This document shows, one piece after another, positions 34,636-44,116 of a stretch of DNA of 64,000 nucleotides (position 1 is the stretch's first letter; every line of letters starts with the position of its first letter). The stretch comes from Treponema sp. (GTDB lineage Bacteria; Spirochaetota; Spirochaetia; Treponematales; Treponemataceae). The notes beneath the pieces are model-generated. The model was not told the DNA's origin and searched no databases. It saw only the letters and a list, made by a program, of their open reading frames with translations. The DNA lies in the NCBI GenBank assembly GCA_014804005.1, contig JAAVAP010000014.1:134296-198295 (forward strand), written 5' to 3'. A program made the position numbers and the translations under genes.

Positions 34636-35551
34636 ATGCCTAAAATCCGCAATTTTGCCTTGGGATTTGCAATAATATTTTTTCTTTTTTCTTGCGGAAA
34701 TTCTTCGCGAAAATCTTCATTATAAAATTCAAAATCGCAAAAAATTTTGGAAGAAAAAAAAGCCGCGCATTTTCCGACTTGGCAAGAACGCAATCTGATT
34801 TCGCCCGATACTCCGGAAATTCCAATCGAGCAAAATCTTGCAAAAAACGACGTGCCGTTCGCAGGAATTGTGAGCCACCATCTTTTGGCGTACAAATTCA
34901 TCGACGAATGGTTTTTCGAACTTTCCGGGCACAATCCGAAAATCAAAACTTTTATCGTCTTGTCGCCTTCGCATTGGAATTTGTCGCGAGCGGATTTTTC
35001 TATGACATCCGGCGCATGGAATTGCGACGGTACTTTTCTCAAAACCGATAAAAAAATTCAAAAAACTTTGCTCGAAAAACTTGACGGAAAAAACGAAGAC
35101 GATGTTTTTTTGTATGAACACGGAGTTTCCGCCATCGCGCCTTTTATCGCAAAATATTTTCCCAAAAGCAAAATCGTCGCCATCGCCTACGACGCGGAAT
35201 CGCCCGTAAACACAAAAATTGCAAATCGCCTTTCCGTCGCACTCGAACAATTCGTCGCAAAAAAAAGATTTTTTCATTTTAATTTCTTCGGATTTTTCGC
35301 ATCATCACGATATCGAAAAAACAAAGCAAAATGACAATGTGTCAAGAAAATTTTTTGCCGACCCAAATCGCACGACATGGCAATTCACGCTTTGCGATAA
35401 TCCTGTTGCAATGTATGCGCTGACGCACGCAACAAAAGAAAATTTTCGCGCCGTAATTCAGCGAAACACAAATTCATTTGAAATTTCTCAGCAGGACGAA
35501 GATGACATCACAAGTTATTTCTTTTGCTATTTTGTAAAAAAGAAAGAATGA
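34636..35551 (+). pseudogene. Memo-like (AmmeMemoRadiSam system B) lipoprotein, broken by a stop and a frameshift
   Basis: The ATG at 34636 begins a lipoprotein signal (IIFFLFSCGNSS), but codon 30 is TAA (34723-34725). The same frame resumes with EEKKAAHFPTWQERNL and runs through typical Memo segments (FAGIVSHHLLAYKFIDEWF; IVLSPSHWN; HGVSAIAPFIAKYFP). At an 8-A run (35259-35266) the frame must shift by one to continue into LISSDFSHHHDIEKTKQ and DNPVAMYALTHA. Intact Memo proteins are metal-dependent, possibly dioxygenase-like. Two lesions indicate decay; slippage on A8 could partly rescue the second. Confidence 0.78.
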
Positions 35552-35752
35552 AAATTTTTCAAAAAACGCGTTCTTTAAAATTGTTAAAATAAAATTTGAA
35601 TTTCTTCAAAATCGCCGCTTGACTTTTTTTTGATTCCGCGATAATATGACAACAACATTTCATATTAAAAGCGACACATGTTTGCGCCGAAAATTCCGCG
35701 CTGTAAATCTGATTACAGAATTTTAATATCACAAAAATTAAGCGAGGAAAAA

Positions 35753-36331
35753 ATGCCTAGAAATCAATTTCAGCGAATGGTGTTCGCATTCATCACGGTT
35801 TTGATTACCGTCCATGCCTACGTTTTTTACAGCCTTTACGTTTTGAACGGCGCGGCGTTCATTCAAGGCGCGAGCGCGCTTGGCGTGCGCACAAGCAGCG
35901 TTATTGAAGCAATCAACGTTCTTGGCGGCGTTACTGTTTTCGGGCGGCCGCTTCCAATTTGGGCGATTGTCTTGATTGAATTCGCGCTCGCATATTTGCT
36001 CGAATGCACGGTGGGAAGTCCGCTTTCATTCAAATTGGCGTGCCGCAAATTCGATCCGCGCCAGACTCATCCCGTGATTTTCGAATCGGTCATCATAAAC
36101 GCCACGGTCGGAATCATGTGTCCTGCGATGAGTTTTTTGGCGACATTTTTGTACTTCCCATATTCTTGGGAAAATTTGACGATTTTCACATTTCTCGCGC
36201 ATTGGGCTAAACTCGTCATCTTCAATTTTCCGTTCGCGTTTTTCACGCAAATGTTTTTCATTCAACCTTTCGTCCGATTTTGCTTCCGCCGAATTTTTGC
36301 AAAAGACATTGCGATGCGCGAAAGAAATTGA
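35753..36331 (+). CDS. DUF2798 family membrane protein
   Basis: A 192-residue protein with four transmembrane helices arranged as two similar halves, each starting with a conserved FAFITVLITVHAYVFY / VIINATVGIMCPAMSFL-type helix, as in DUF2798 duplications. Function is unknown. GAGGAAA precedes the ATG at 35753; the longer in-frame start at 35678 has no site. An AT-rich segment upstream contains no other gene. Confidence 0.7.
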   Translation: MPRNQFQRMVFAFITVLITVHAYVFYSLYVLNGAAFIQGASALGVRTSSVIEAINVLGGVTVFGRPLPIWAIVLIEFALAYLLECTVGSPLSFKLACRKFDPRQTHPVIFESVIINATVGIMCPAMSFLATFLYFPYSWENLTIFTFLAHWAKLVIFNFPFAFFTQMFFIQPFVRFCFRRIFAKDIAMRERN

Positions 36332-36342
36332 CGCGCCAAATT

Positions 36343-37683
36343 TTAATTTTGCAAATTTTGAATGAAAGCGTCCAATTTTTCTGAAAAATTTCCAAGGGCA
36401 AAAATGCTTTCCGAAAATTTTTCAAAGCCGCGTTTTAAATTACGCGCTTGCGATAAAAATTCAAAACATGCGTTTTTCAAATTTTCTTCGCTAGAAATAT
36501 CGCAAGCGTTTACATTGTACAAAAGCCAAAATTTTTCGATTATCGCAAATTCGTCTTCCGAAAAATGCGGACGCAATTTTTCCAAAAGCGCGCGAACTTT
36601 TACCAAATGATAATTTTCATCCTGCGGCGTTTTTTGCGGATACGCATTCCAAACAAACGGCTTTCCGCACAAGCAAGCGCGGGCAAGAGAATCTTCGCCG
36701 CGAACAAAAAGCACGTCCATTTGCAAAAGCATTTCGTCCCAATTTTCTTGCGATAAAAAACCAAGTTCATTAAGTTGAATTTGCGATAAATCAAATTTTT
36801 GCGAATCGCAAAATTTGCGATAAGTTTCCAAAAAACTTTCTTTTCCAATTCCTTGCGCCAAAAATATTTGAATTTGCGATAAATTTTTATCGCAAATTTT
36901 TTGAAACGCGCGAATTATCGGCGAAAAATTTTTTTGATAAGAAAAAATTAAAATTTTTTGCGATAAAGCGGCGTGAGCATGCGCAGAAAATTTAGCGGAC
37001 GAAGATTTCTGCATTGCGACATTTTTATCGCAAGCAAGATTTTCGCATTTTTCTTTCTCGGATTTTTTTTCAAAATGCGCGCGCCAATTTGCGATAAAAG
37101 GCTCGTCCAAAATTAAGCCGCCAGTTTTCGCAGTAAAACCTGGCATAAAATTCACTTTTTTCACAAACGCACTTCGCGTCGCGGATTTCAAGCAATGAAA
37201 TTCTTCGGCATAATCTTCGGCCGTCAAATAATCGATATTGATGATTTGAAAAATTTTTTCGCTGTTTGCACTGATGTATATTGATTTTTTTTGCGGAAAA
37301 TTTTCGCCGTTTTTTTTATCGCAAATTTTTTCTTGCGATTGCGACGCGAATAAAATTTCGTCAAGCCAATTTGGTCGTCCGCATTGAAAGCATTCCAAAA
37401 TTACGCGCGGCAAATTTTTTGAAAATTCGGCTTTGCAAATTTCTTCCGCGTTTGAATCGAAAATTTTCATTCCGCAAAAATTTTGTTCCGCAGAATTCAA
37501 TTTGATTTCTGGAGCAATTTTTTGGAACGAATTCAAATCGTTGACGACGAGGCGGATTTTGTAACACGGATTTATTTTGCGCAAATTTTTTGCAAGGCGA
37601 TACACAAAACCGATGTCGCCAAAATTATCAATAGCCTTGCATAAAATTGTAATGTCGGAATTTTTTGGCATAGTTTCGTTCAT
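36343..37683 (-). CDS. earP: EF-P arginine rhamnosyltransferase EarP
   Basis: A 446-residue EarP (DUF2331, GT104-type GT-B fold), longer than the usual ~375 because of an insert at about residues 215-240. Motifs: AIDNFGDIGFVYRLAKNL (residues 18-35, with the catalytic aspartate), YLTAEDYAEEFHCL, MPGFTAKTGGLI and the dTDP-binding VRGEDSLARA. It transfers rhamnose from dTDP-L-rhamnose to Arg32 of EF-P. The donor pathway (rfbABDC) and an EF-P with Arg32 are in this window. The start overlaps the upstream gene's stop (ATGA). The gene carries 11 copies of the 9-mer TTATCGCAA/TTGCGATAA. Confidence 0.92.
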   Translation of the reverse strand: MNETMPKNSDITILCKAIDNFGDIGFVYRLAKNLRKINPCYKIRLVVNDLNSFQKIAPEIKLNSAEQNFCGMKIFDSNAEEICKAEFSKNLPRVILECFQCGRPNWLDEILFASQSQEKICDKKNGENFPQKKSIYISANSEKIFQIINIDYLTAEDYAEEFHCLKSATRSAFVKKVNFMPGFTAKTGGLILDEPFIANWRAHFEKKSEKEKCENLACDKNVAMQKSSSAKFSAHAHAALSQKILIFSYQKNFSPIIRAFQKICDKNLSQIQIFLAQGIGKESFLETYRKFCDSQKFDLSQIQLNELGFLSQENWDEMLLQMDVLFVRGEDSLARACLCGKPFVWNAYPQKTPQDENYHLVKVRALLEKLRPHFSEDEFAIIEKFWLLYNVNACDISSEENLKNACFEFLSQARNLKRGFEKFSESIFALGNFSEKLDAFIQNLQN

Positions 37684-38141
37684 CGCAAACTCAATGCGGC
37701 GCGAATTTTTATGAGAATTTCAATCGTGTTTTTTGAAAAGAAAAATTCACCGCAAACGCGCCGTCCTTCTTGCAAAAATGAAAATTCGATTTTTTCTTGC
37801 GAAAAAAATTGAAACCATTTTTTCGGAATTGCGATAAATTTCAAATCTTGCAAATTGTTGAAACAAAAAATTTGTTCTTCGATTTCTGCGTCGTCGCCGC
37901 CAAAGTGAATCATCGACATCAACGCGAGCGAACGGCGAGGCGCATAAAAATAAACGCTTTTTTTGCAAACGACGAGCATTCCCCAAATGCTTTTGCCGCC
38001 GTTCAAGGCAAGATGCATTTTCGAAAGCGAATCATCACTTGCGCGAAGCTCGCACATTTCGACGCATTCAACTTCGTCATTCACGCGAGCGGAAAAATCT
38101 TGGATGAATTTTTTTTGCGCTTCGAAATTTTTTTTGTCCAT
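37680..38141 (-). CDS. Hypothetical protein co-transcribed with earP
   Basis: A 153-residue soluble protein without a recognised domain. It has an N-terminal helix (KKNFEAQKKFIQDFSARV) and a beta-rich remainder (GGKSIWGMLVVCKKSVYFYAPR; KFIAIPKKWFQFFSQEKIEF) that could be PH-like. Its stop overlaps the earP start by 4 nt, so the two are translationally coupled and may be functionally linked. No clear ribosome binding site precedes 38141. Confidence 0.6.
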   Translation of the reverse strand: MDKKNFEAQKKFIQDFSARVNDEVECVEMCELRASDDSLSKMHLALNGGKSIWGMLVVCKKSVYFYAPRRSLALMSMIHFGGDDAEIEEQIFCFNNLQDLKFIAIPKKWFQFFSQEKIEFSFLQEGRRVCGEFFFSKNTIEILIKIRAALSLR

Positions 38142-38151
38142 TTTGGCTCGC

Positions 38152-38179
38152 AAAAAAACGCGCCGAATTTCTTCGGCGC
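38152..38179 (-). terminator. Leftward terminator of the cyclophilin-FKBP gene
   Basis: On the minus strand, GCGCCGAA and TTCGGCGC form a perfect 8-bp stem with a 4-nt loop, followed by seven U residues after a G. It lies 49 nt past the PPIase stop and directly before the next gene's start. Confidence 0.85.
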
Positions 38180-38190
38180 ATTTCAAATTG

Positions 38191-38225
38191 GGAAACCTCT
38201 AAAAACTTCAGTTTTTAGAGATGCC
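38191..38225 (-). repeat. Dispersed palindromic repeat, copy A
   Basis: A 35-nt element with a CTCTAAAAACT/AGTTTTTAGAG stem. The reverse complement matches 43875-43909 at 34 of 35 positions. It sits just after the PPIase stop. Confidence 0.7.
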
Positions 38226-38227
38226 TA

Positions 38228-39292
38228 TTATTTTATTGATATAAGTTCTATGTCAAATCCGATATAACTGTTCGCAGGAATTATGCCGGGATAACCGCGC
38301 TCGCCATAATGCATGTCGGGCGGCAAAATGATTGTGCGCTTTTCGCCAAGTTTCATTTGCTGAACCATCGCGTCAAAGCCCGGGATCATTTGTCCCGTGC
38401 CCGTAGAAAATTCGAGCGGGCCGCGCCCTTCCGACTGATCGAACACGTCGCCATTGAGCAAAAATCCTTTGTAATGGACGGCGACATTTTTTCGCGCGCC
38501 GCAAATTTCGCCATTGCCTTCTTTCGTGATTTTATAAAAAATTCCGTTTGAATCTTTTTCGCAACCCGGCCATTTTTTTTCAATGAGTTTGATTTGCGTT
38601 TCGTATTTCTTTTCTTTGGCGGCGCGAACGGCCTCATTCGCTTTTTTTGCGGCGGCATCAAAATCCGCTTGAGTTGCTTTGAACGCTTGGGCATCCGCGC
38701 CCTGCCGAACAATCGTAACTTTTTCGATTACGTCGTCTTGCTTCGTCGTGTCCACGATTTCTTGTCCGCTGATAACCTTTCCGAAAATCGTATGATTTCC
38801 GTTGAGCCAAGTTGTGGGCGCAATCGTGATGAAAAATTGGCTGCCGTTCGTGCCAGGGCCTGCGTTCGCCATCGCCAAAACGCCGGGCTTTGCGAACGTA
38901 TATTTTTCCAAAATTTCATCGGCAAATCTATAGCCTGGCCCGCCACGGCCAGTTCCTTCCGGGTCGCCGCCTTGAATCATAAAATCCTGATCATCGCCAT
39001 TTGCCTTGCTGATTACGCGGTGAAATTTAAGTCCGTCATAAAACGGCTTGCCTTTCGCCGCGTCGAGCGTGCCTTCCGCAAGTCCGACAAAATTCACGAC
39101 GGTAAGCGGCGTGTCTTTGTAATACAATTCCAACGCGACTTCGCCTTTCGGCAATTTGAGCACGGCAAAAACGCCTTCCTTTCCATTCAACGCATCCATA
39201 GTTTTTTTCTCCATTGATTTTGATTTGTTTTGAGCGCATCCGCTTGCCAAAACAGCAAATGCGAAAATCGCGCCAAAAATATTTCTTTTCAT
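38228..39292 (-). CDS. Lipoprotein with fused cyclophilin and FKBP peptidyl-prolyl isomerase domains
   Basis: A 354-residue lipoprotein (VLASGCAQ). Residues about 40-210 are a cyclophilin ([52 protein letters not shown]). A Lys/Ala/Glu helix links to an FKBP domain at about 255-354 ([56 protein letters not shown]). It would accelerate folding of exported proteins. Such dual immunophilins are uncommon. GGAG precedes the ATG at 39292. Confidence 0.93.
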   Translation of the reverse strand: MKRNIFGAIFAFAVLASGCAQNKSKSMEKKTMDALNGKEGVFAVLKLPKGEVALELYYKDTPLTVVNFVGLAEGTLDAAKGKPFYDGLKFHRVISKANGDDQDFMIQGGDPEGTGRGGPGYRFADEILEKYTFAKPGVLAMANAGPGTNGSQFFITIAPTTWLNGNHTIFGKVISGQEIVDTTKQDDVIEKVTIVRQGADAQAFKATQADFDAAAKKANEAVRAAKEKKYETQIKLIEKKWPGCEKDSNGIFYKITKEGNGEICGARKNVAVHYKGFLLNGDVFDQSEGRGPLEFSTGTGQMIPGFDAMVQQMKLGEKRTIILPPDMHYGERGYPGIIPANSYIGFDIELISIK

Positions 39293-39366
39293 TTTTTTCT
39301 CCAAAAAAATTGATATACCCCATACGGGTATAAGGTATCGCATTTTTTTACTACAAATTCAAAATT

Positions 39367-40242
39367 TCAAAATTGATTTTTGAACCAATTATAAATCGCC
39401 TCAAGCCGCGCTTCAAACGAATTGTTCAAGCGTTTTTTCAAGGCAGAAATCATTTTGAATTCCGCGTAGTTTCCGATGTAAAACAAAAATTCATCGCCGC
39501 AATCGATAACGCAAACGCACATTTTCAAATCGCCCGGCTTCACGGCTTTGACAGGTCCATAAGTCAGCGCGGAATAATTTTCCATAAGCATCAAAAATTC
39601 ATTTTGATTTTGCTTGTAAGAAATTTTGTAAACGCTTTCGCCGAAAGTGTGGTCGTTCAAAAACGCGAAAATTTCCAAGCCATTCGCGTCGCCTTCGTTC
39701 AAATCAGGCGCGGCGGAAAAATCGTTTGCATCGGGATTTTCCACGCGGAACGCCTGCGAATAAAGTTCGTCCCAAGATTTTCTCGAGCGCGAAAAATATT
39801 GCATTCCTTGCATTTTCGAAATCGAACGCATTATTTTCGAAACCGTGCTTGTGTCGAGCGCGGCGGCATTTTTGTTTTCGATTTCAGATTTCGGCAGGCG
39901 ATAAAGTTTTTCTTCGGCAAAGCCCATTTTTTCCGGCGCGATTTTTCCAAAGACAAAATTTTTTATCAAATCCGCGAATTGAGTTTGCGGAATGAGTTTT
40001 GCTTCAAAATCGTTTTCGGAAAAAATGTGCGAAATTTCGTCGTTTGGAAAAAGAAATTCTTCAACCAGCGGCGAAAGAATTTTTTGCCGTTCCAAATTTT
40101 CGGCGAATAAATTTTCTGCAAAAACGAAAATCGTCAATGCGAAAAAAATTACGCGCGGCAGATAAAATTGAAATTTCATCTGCCTGTGAAAATTTAAATT
40201 TGCGGCTTTGTTGCAAAATCGCATTTTCAAAAAAAACTTCAT
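39367..40242 (-). CDS. Hypothetical exported protein
   Basis: About 291 residues with a hydrophobic export signal (FYLPRVIFFALTIFVFAENLFAE) at about residues 26-48, preceded by a basic stretch. The mature part has no recognised family; it contains SKMQGMQYFSRSRKSWDELYSQAF and a C-terminal beta segment (DLKMCVCVIDCGDEFLFYIGNYA). AAGGAAA supports the start at 40242, while 40179 would give a more standard signal peptide. It lies between the PPIase and jag, all leftward. Confidence 0.6.
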   Translation of the reverse strand: MKFFLKMRFCNKAANLNFHRQMKFQFYLPRVIFFALTIFVFAENLFAENLERQKILSPLVEEFLFPNDEISHIFSENDFEAKLIPQTQFADLIKNFVFGKIAPEKMGFAEEKLYRLPKSEIENKNAAALDTSTVSKIMRSISKMQGMQYFSRSRKSWDELYSQAFRVENPDANDFSAAPDLNEGDANGLEIFAFLNDHTFGESVYKISYKQNQNEFLMLMENYSALTYGPVKAVKPGDLKMCVCVIDCGDEFLFYIGNYAEFKMISALKKRLNNSFEARLEAIYNWFKNQF

Positions 40243-40273
40243 CGAATTTCCTTGCAATTTACAAAATCGTTTT

Positions 40274-40978
40274 TCAAATTACGCCTTTGTAAATTACGCG
40301 CACTTGCTTATATAAACCATCACCCTCGGATTTAGTTTCAATGTCCGGGATTTCGTTGAGCGTCGTGTGAATGAGGCGGCGTTCGAACGGATTCATCGGC
40401 TCAAGCAAAATCGATTTTCGGTACGAGCGAACTTTGTCGGCGGTTGTGTAGGCAAGGCGCACCAAAGATTCTTCGCGACGGATTCGATAACTTTCCGTGT
40501 CCAAAATCACGCGCACATTTTCGTGGCCGAGATGTCCGGCGTAAACGTTGAGCAAAAGTTGAAGCGCGTCCAAATTTTTTCCTTTGCGTCCAATCAAAAT
40601 CGAAGAACTTTCCGACTGAATCTTAAGTCCGATTTTGCGCTCTTCGCGAAACATAATTTCCACGGTGGCGGAATAGCCCATTTTTGAAATCACTTCAGTG
40701 ATGAACGTCGTGAGCTTTTGCTCGAATTCATCCTGTGGAATTGGATTCGCCACTCTTTTTTTAGGCGCGCGATTCTCGGAAGGACGCTCGTTTTGCGCGG
40801 CGGCGTTCGGCGTGTTTTCATCCATGTGAACGCGGATTTTCACGAAGCCTTTTTTGAAAAGCGAATTTTTCTGCGTTTCCAAAATTTCCACGTCGAACTG
40901 ATCGCGTTCCAAGCCCAATTCCTGCGCGGCCTTTTCGATGGCCTCCTTTTCGGTTTTTCCTTCGTATTCGTATGTCAT
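40274..40978 (-). CDS. jag: RNA-binding protein Jag/KhpB
   Basis: A 234-residue protein with an N-terminal Jag domain (EYEGKTEKEAIEKAAQELGL; KKGFVKIRV), a central KH domain (LIGRKGKNLDALQLLLNVYAGH) and a C-terminal R3H motif (FERRLIHTTLNE). It binds RNA and influences cell division and envelope biogenesis. It follows yidC in the conserved order rpmH-rnpA-yidD-yidC-jag. The start at 40978 follows GGAG. Confidence 0.93.
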   Translation of the reverse strand: MTYEYEGKTEKEAIEKAAQELGLERDQFDVEILETQKNSLFKKGFVKIRVHMDENTPNAAAQNERPSENRAPKKRVANPIPQDEFEQKLTTFITEVISKMGYSATVEIMFREERKIGLKIQSESSSILIGRKGKNLDALQLLLNVYAGHLGHENVRVILDTESYRIRREESLVRLAYTTADKVRSYRKSILLEPMNPFERRLIHTTLNEIPDIETKSEGDGLYKQVRVIYKGVI

Positions 40979-41124
40979 TTTTTTCTCCTGCAAAGCCGAA
41001 GCGATTTTCGTCGGCTTTTTGCGCATTTGCGCGAAAGTATGAAAAGTTTGCGACGCAAACTCATTGCCAAAAATTTTTTCGTCCGCATTGCAACAATTTG
41101 CTTAACACGGACAATAATTTTAAA

Positions 41125-42927
41125 TCATCGTTTTTTCATTTTTACGACGTTTTTCTGCGCGGCGGAATTTTTTTCTTTCGCCTTGGATTTGTTGATAATG
41201 ACTTGCTGAATCATTTGCAAGATGTTGCTCATCGTCCAAAACAAAATCAATCCGCTCGGCGTGTTGTAAAGAATGAAGAAAAACAAAATCGGCAGACCGT
41301 AAGTCATAAATTTCATCTGCGTGGAATTTTGCGCCGCCGTAGCAGTGCCGCCGACTTGCGTAATTTTTCCGTAAAGCAATTGCGAGACAAGATAAATCAC
41401 CGGAAGAATGCGAATGTGATTGCTGCGCAAAAGCGGCAAATTGAAATTGAGCACATAAATGCTGTCGCCTGCGGAAAGGTCGTCAATCCAGCCTTTGATG
41501 AAACTCGCGCCCCGGAATTCAAAATAATTGTTGAACAAATTGTACATCGCAAAAAGGCACATCATCTGCAAAATCATCGGAAGGCAGCCCGACATCGGAT
41601 TGTAGCCAACTTCCTGATAAAGTTTGGCAGTTTCGGCCTGCATTTTTTGCGGATTGTCTTTGTACTTCGCTTGAATGGCTTGCATCTTCGGCTGGAGTTC
41701 CTGCATTTTTGTCGTGCCCACGGACGCTTTAATTGAAAGCGGAAAAAGAGCCACGCGCAAAATCAGCGTAAGAATGATGATGCTCACGCCCCAGTTCGGC
41801 ACGATTTTGTAAACCAATTCCAAAATCCATTTTAGGATTGTTTCAAGCCATCCCAAAAATCCGCCGGAATCCATCGCGTCCGTTAAACGATATCCGCTCA
41901 AATTCCAGCCATTATTTTCGGCATTGGAATAAACGCGCAAATCTTTTTCGGCGCGCGGTCCGACATAAACATAATAAATGTCATTCGTTTGTTTTTCGGT
42001 GATTGGCTTTCGCACCAAGCGAGCTTGCGCGTTGGAAGAATTTCCAATTTCAATTTCGGTGGAATAATAAGCGTTTTCCAAAATCGAATTTTTCAGCGGA
42101 ATTACAAGCTCGCAAAAATATTTTCCGCCGATTCCCGCAATTTCGAATTCCTTGTTGTAATCTTTGAATTGACCAGTTCCCAGCCGAATGTTCTTGCTTT
42201 TGCCTTCGTTGAGCGCGAGAAACGAACGGCTTTCATATCGATCAATTTTCGGATCAAAAGCAGGCCCGACTTGCGGCGAAGTGCGCAAAGTGTACGAAGC
42301 GTTCATTCCGTTTGCCGTGGGGAAATTCAGCGCGGAAAAATTTTCGCCGCCGTCAATCACGACATTCATTCGGAACATATATTCGCCATTTTTAAAAGTA
42401 TATTGCTTGACCAAAGTGAAATCCGAAAATTTCTTTGCGAACGCGATTTTCTTTTCGCCGTTTGCCTCGGGAAATTCCTTCGCGTCAAACAAATCGTTTA
42501 CAATCGAATTTTCCGCGCCGCCAAAAGCCAGCGAAAACGCGCGATTGCTCGCCGAAATGTTGTCCGCCATTTCCACGCCGGTTCCAGTTTTCGTGTCCTT
42601 GTGATCGAGCAGTTCGTAGCTCACGATGTCGCCGCCGCGATTCGTAAAAACGACTTTAATTTTGTCGGTCGTAATCGTGTATTTTTGTTCGACAAGATTT
42701 TCGTTCGCACTCGCAGAATCTTCGGAAGAATTCGTGTAGACAATCGAATTTATTTCCTCGGAAACTTGCGCGGTTTGCGACGAATTTTCTTCGACGGATT
42801 TTTCGTCAATTTGGGTTTGCTCAACTTGCTGCGGCTGAGGCGGCGGAAAGAATTTTGCCTGAACAATCGTGTAGCCTATCAAAACAAGGAAAATCAGCAC
42901 GCCGGCCGTAATCGTATTTTTATCCAT
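41125..42927 (-). CDS. yidC: Membrane protein insertase YidC
   Basis: A 600-residue Gram-negative-type YidC: an N-terminal membrane anchor (ITAGVLIFLVLIGYTIV), a large periplasmic beta domain (residues about 60-360) and the conserved C-terminal insertase core of five helices (NWGVSIIILTLILRVALFPL; GCLPMILQMMCLFAMYNLFNNY). The Gln/Glu/Ser-rich linker after the anchor is typical. It inserts and folds inner-membrane proteins with or without SecYEG. AGGAG precedes the ATG at 42927. Confidence 0.96.
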   Translation of the reverse strand: MDKNTITAGVLIFLVLIGYTIVQAKFFPPPQPQQVEQTQIDEKSVEENSSQTAQVSEEINSIVYTNSSEDSASANENLVEQKYTITTDKIKVVFTNRGGDIVSYELLDHKDTKTGTGVEMADNISASNRAFSLAFGGAENSIVNDLFDAKEFPEANGEKKIAFAKKFSDFTLVKQYTFKNGEYMFRMNVVIDGGENFSALNFPTANGMNASYTLRTSPQVGPAFDPKIDRYESRSFLALNEGKSKNIRLGTGQFKDYNKEFEIAGIGGKYFCELVIPLKNSILENAYYSTEIEIGNSSNAQARLVRKPITEKQTNDIYYVYVGPRAEKDLRVYSNAENNGWNLSGYRLTDAMDSGGFLGWLETILKWILELVYKIVPNWGVSIIILTLILRVALFPLSIKASVGTTKMQELQPKMQAIQAKYKDNPQKMQAETAKLYQEVGYNPMSGCLPMILQMMCLFAMYNLFNNYFEFRGASFIKGWIDDLSAGDSIYVLNFNLPLLRSNHIRILPVIYLVSQLLYGKITQVGGTATAAQNSTQMKFMTYGLPILFFFILYNTPSGLILFWTMSNILQMIQQVIINKSKAKEKNSAAQKNVVKMKKR

Positions 42928-42969
42928 AATGTCTCCTATTTTTCGGATTGATTTTTGTTGAAAACGCAA

Positions 42970-43033
42970 TTTTGCAACGAAGCGAAAATCGCGGCGAACA
43001 AACGAATTTTTGCAAAAACTCGAAATTAAAATT
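42970..43033 (-). repeat. Diverged intergenic repeat, copy 1
   Basis: 64 nt between yidD and yidC that resemble 47829-47895, sharing the CGAAGCGAAAA core and ending ACTCGAAATTAAAATT. The role is unknown. Confidence 0.45.
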
Positions 43034-43044
43034 TACAGTACGCG

Positions 43045-43266
43045 TTACGGAAGCGGATCGTAGCCGCCCTTGGAGAATTTGTTGCATCGCAAAATTCTTG
43101 CGGAAGACATAATCATACCTTTGAGCGGCCCGTATTTTTTGAACGCTTGCATTGCGTAGCACGAACAAGTCGGAAAAAATCTGCAACAAGACGGGAAAAG
43201 CGGAGAAATCGCGATTTGATAGAATCGAATCAAAGCGCAAAAAAATTTCACGAGAAAATTTTTCAT
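43045..43266 (-). CDS. yidD: Membrane protein insertion efficiency factor YidD
   Basis: A 73-residue YidD. The conserved segment [20 protein letters not shown] and GGYDPLP end are diagnostic. It has an amphipathic helix that attaches to the inner membrane near YidC and Sec. The start at 43266 overlaps the rnpA stop by 4 nt, so translation is coupled. Confidence 0.93.
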   Translation of the reverse strand: MKNFLVKFFCALIRFYQIAISPLFPSCCRFFPTCSCYAMQAFKKYGPLKGMIMSSARILRCNKFSKGGYDPLP

Positions 43267-43637
43267 TTCATCAGCCCTGCCTTTTTGCACAATTCACGAA
43301 ATTGAACACACCTTGAGCTGAACGAATCGTTTCCAGGATAAACTAAAAATAAAATATCGTACCCTGTGTTCAGGAATGTCTTGAAAAATCGAAAAGCCTC
43401 ACGGCTGAAACGCTTCGAAGCATTTCGCTTCACGGCGTTTCCATATCCACGCGGCAAGGGAAAGGCGATTCTGTTGAAACCAAGCGAATTTTTCACAAAG
43501 AAAATTTTCGCGCCGCCAACGCTCGCCTTCTTTCCGTTTTTAAATACATTGCGAATTTCCGCCGATTTTTTTATGTGCTCGCAACGTTTGAATGTCCGTC
43601 GAACGCCCGGCGTTTTTTCCGGCAAATCCGTTTTCAT
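43263..43637 (-). CDS. rnpA: Ribonuclease P protein component
   Basis: A 124-residue RnpA. Basic family signature [13 protein letters not shown] near residue 72, preceded by GNAVKR, forms the RNA-binding RNR motif. It supports the RNase P ribozyme in 5' processing of tRNA precursors. It sits between rpmH (25 nt upstream) and yidD (4-nt overlap), the standard order. Confidence 0.93.
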   Translation of the reverse strand: MKTDLPEKTPGVRRTFKRCEHIKKSAEIRNVFKNGKKASVGGAKIFFVKNSLGFNRIAFPLPRGYGNAVKRNASKRFSREAFRFFKTFLNTGYDILFLVYPGNDSFSSRCVQFRELCKKAGLMK

Positions 43638-43661
43638 AAATTTTCAAATTTGCCGAAGCAA

Positions 43662-43817
43662 TCAATATTTCTTGTGCTCGTCTGCCACCGAAAGCTTTTT
43701 GCGCCCCTTCGCGCGTCGTCGAGACAAGATTTTTCGTCCGCCTTTCGTGGCCATTCTTGCGCGGAAACCAAATTTTCTGTTGCGTTTAACTCGACTGGGT
43801 TGATATGTCCTTTTCAC
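43662..43817 (-). CDS. rpmH: 50S ribosomal protein L34
   Basis: A 51-residue L34 starting at GTG (43817), with AGGAGT 7 nt upstream. The start [20 protein letters not shown] and the middle [20 protein letters not shown] are classic L34. It heads the leftward rpmH-rnpA-yidD-yidC-jag operon. The C-terminal [10 protein letters not shown] extension is slightly longer than the usual 44-46 residues. Confidence 0.95.
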   Translation of the reverse strand: MKRTYQPSRVKRNRKFGFRARMATKGGRKILSRRRAKGRKKLSVADEHKKY

Positions 43818-43874
43818 GGCATACTCCTATTTTATAGGGAAAATTTTCCCAAAGATTTTTGTTTGAGTGTTGAT

Positions 43875-43909
43875 GGCTTCTCTAAAAACTGAAGTTTTTA
43901 GAGGTTTCC
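43875..43909 (+). repeat. Dispersed palindromic repeat, copy B
   Basis: The same 35-nt palindromic element as 38191-38225 in inverted orientation. It lies upstream of rpmH and downstream of flgN, between operons. Confidence 0.7.
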
Positions 43910-44116
43910 TTAAATTATATCATATTTTTGAAATTTTAGTCAATATGACGCGGCAAACGAAAGCCGAAAAATTTTGGGCAATTTGCCAAATTCAAACAAA
44001 ATGAAATTATTTCTATAATACAGTTTGTTTAATTCGTTGCAGAACGATTTCCGAAAAATTTGATTTCGTCTGCGCGCTGCAAATACAATAACGAATCTTG
44101 AAAAATGGCATTACAT

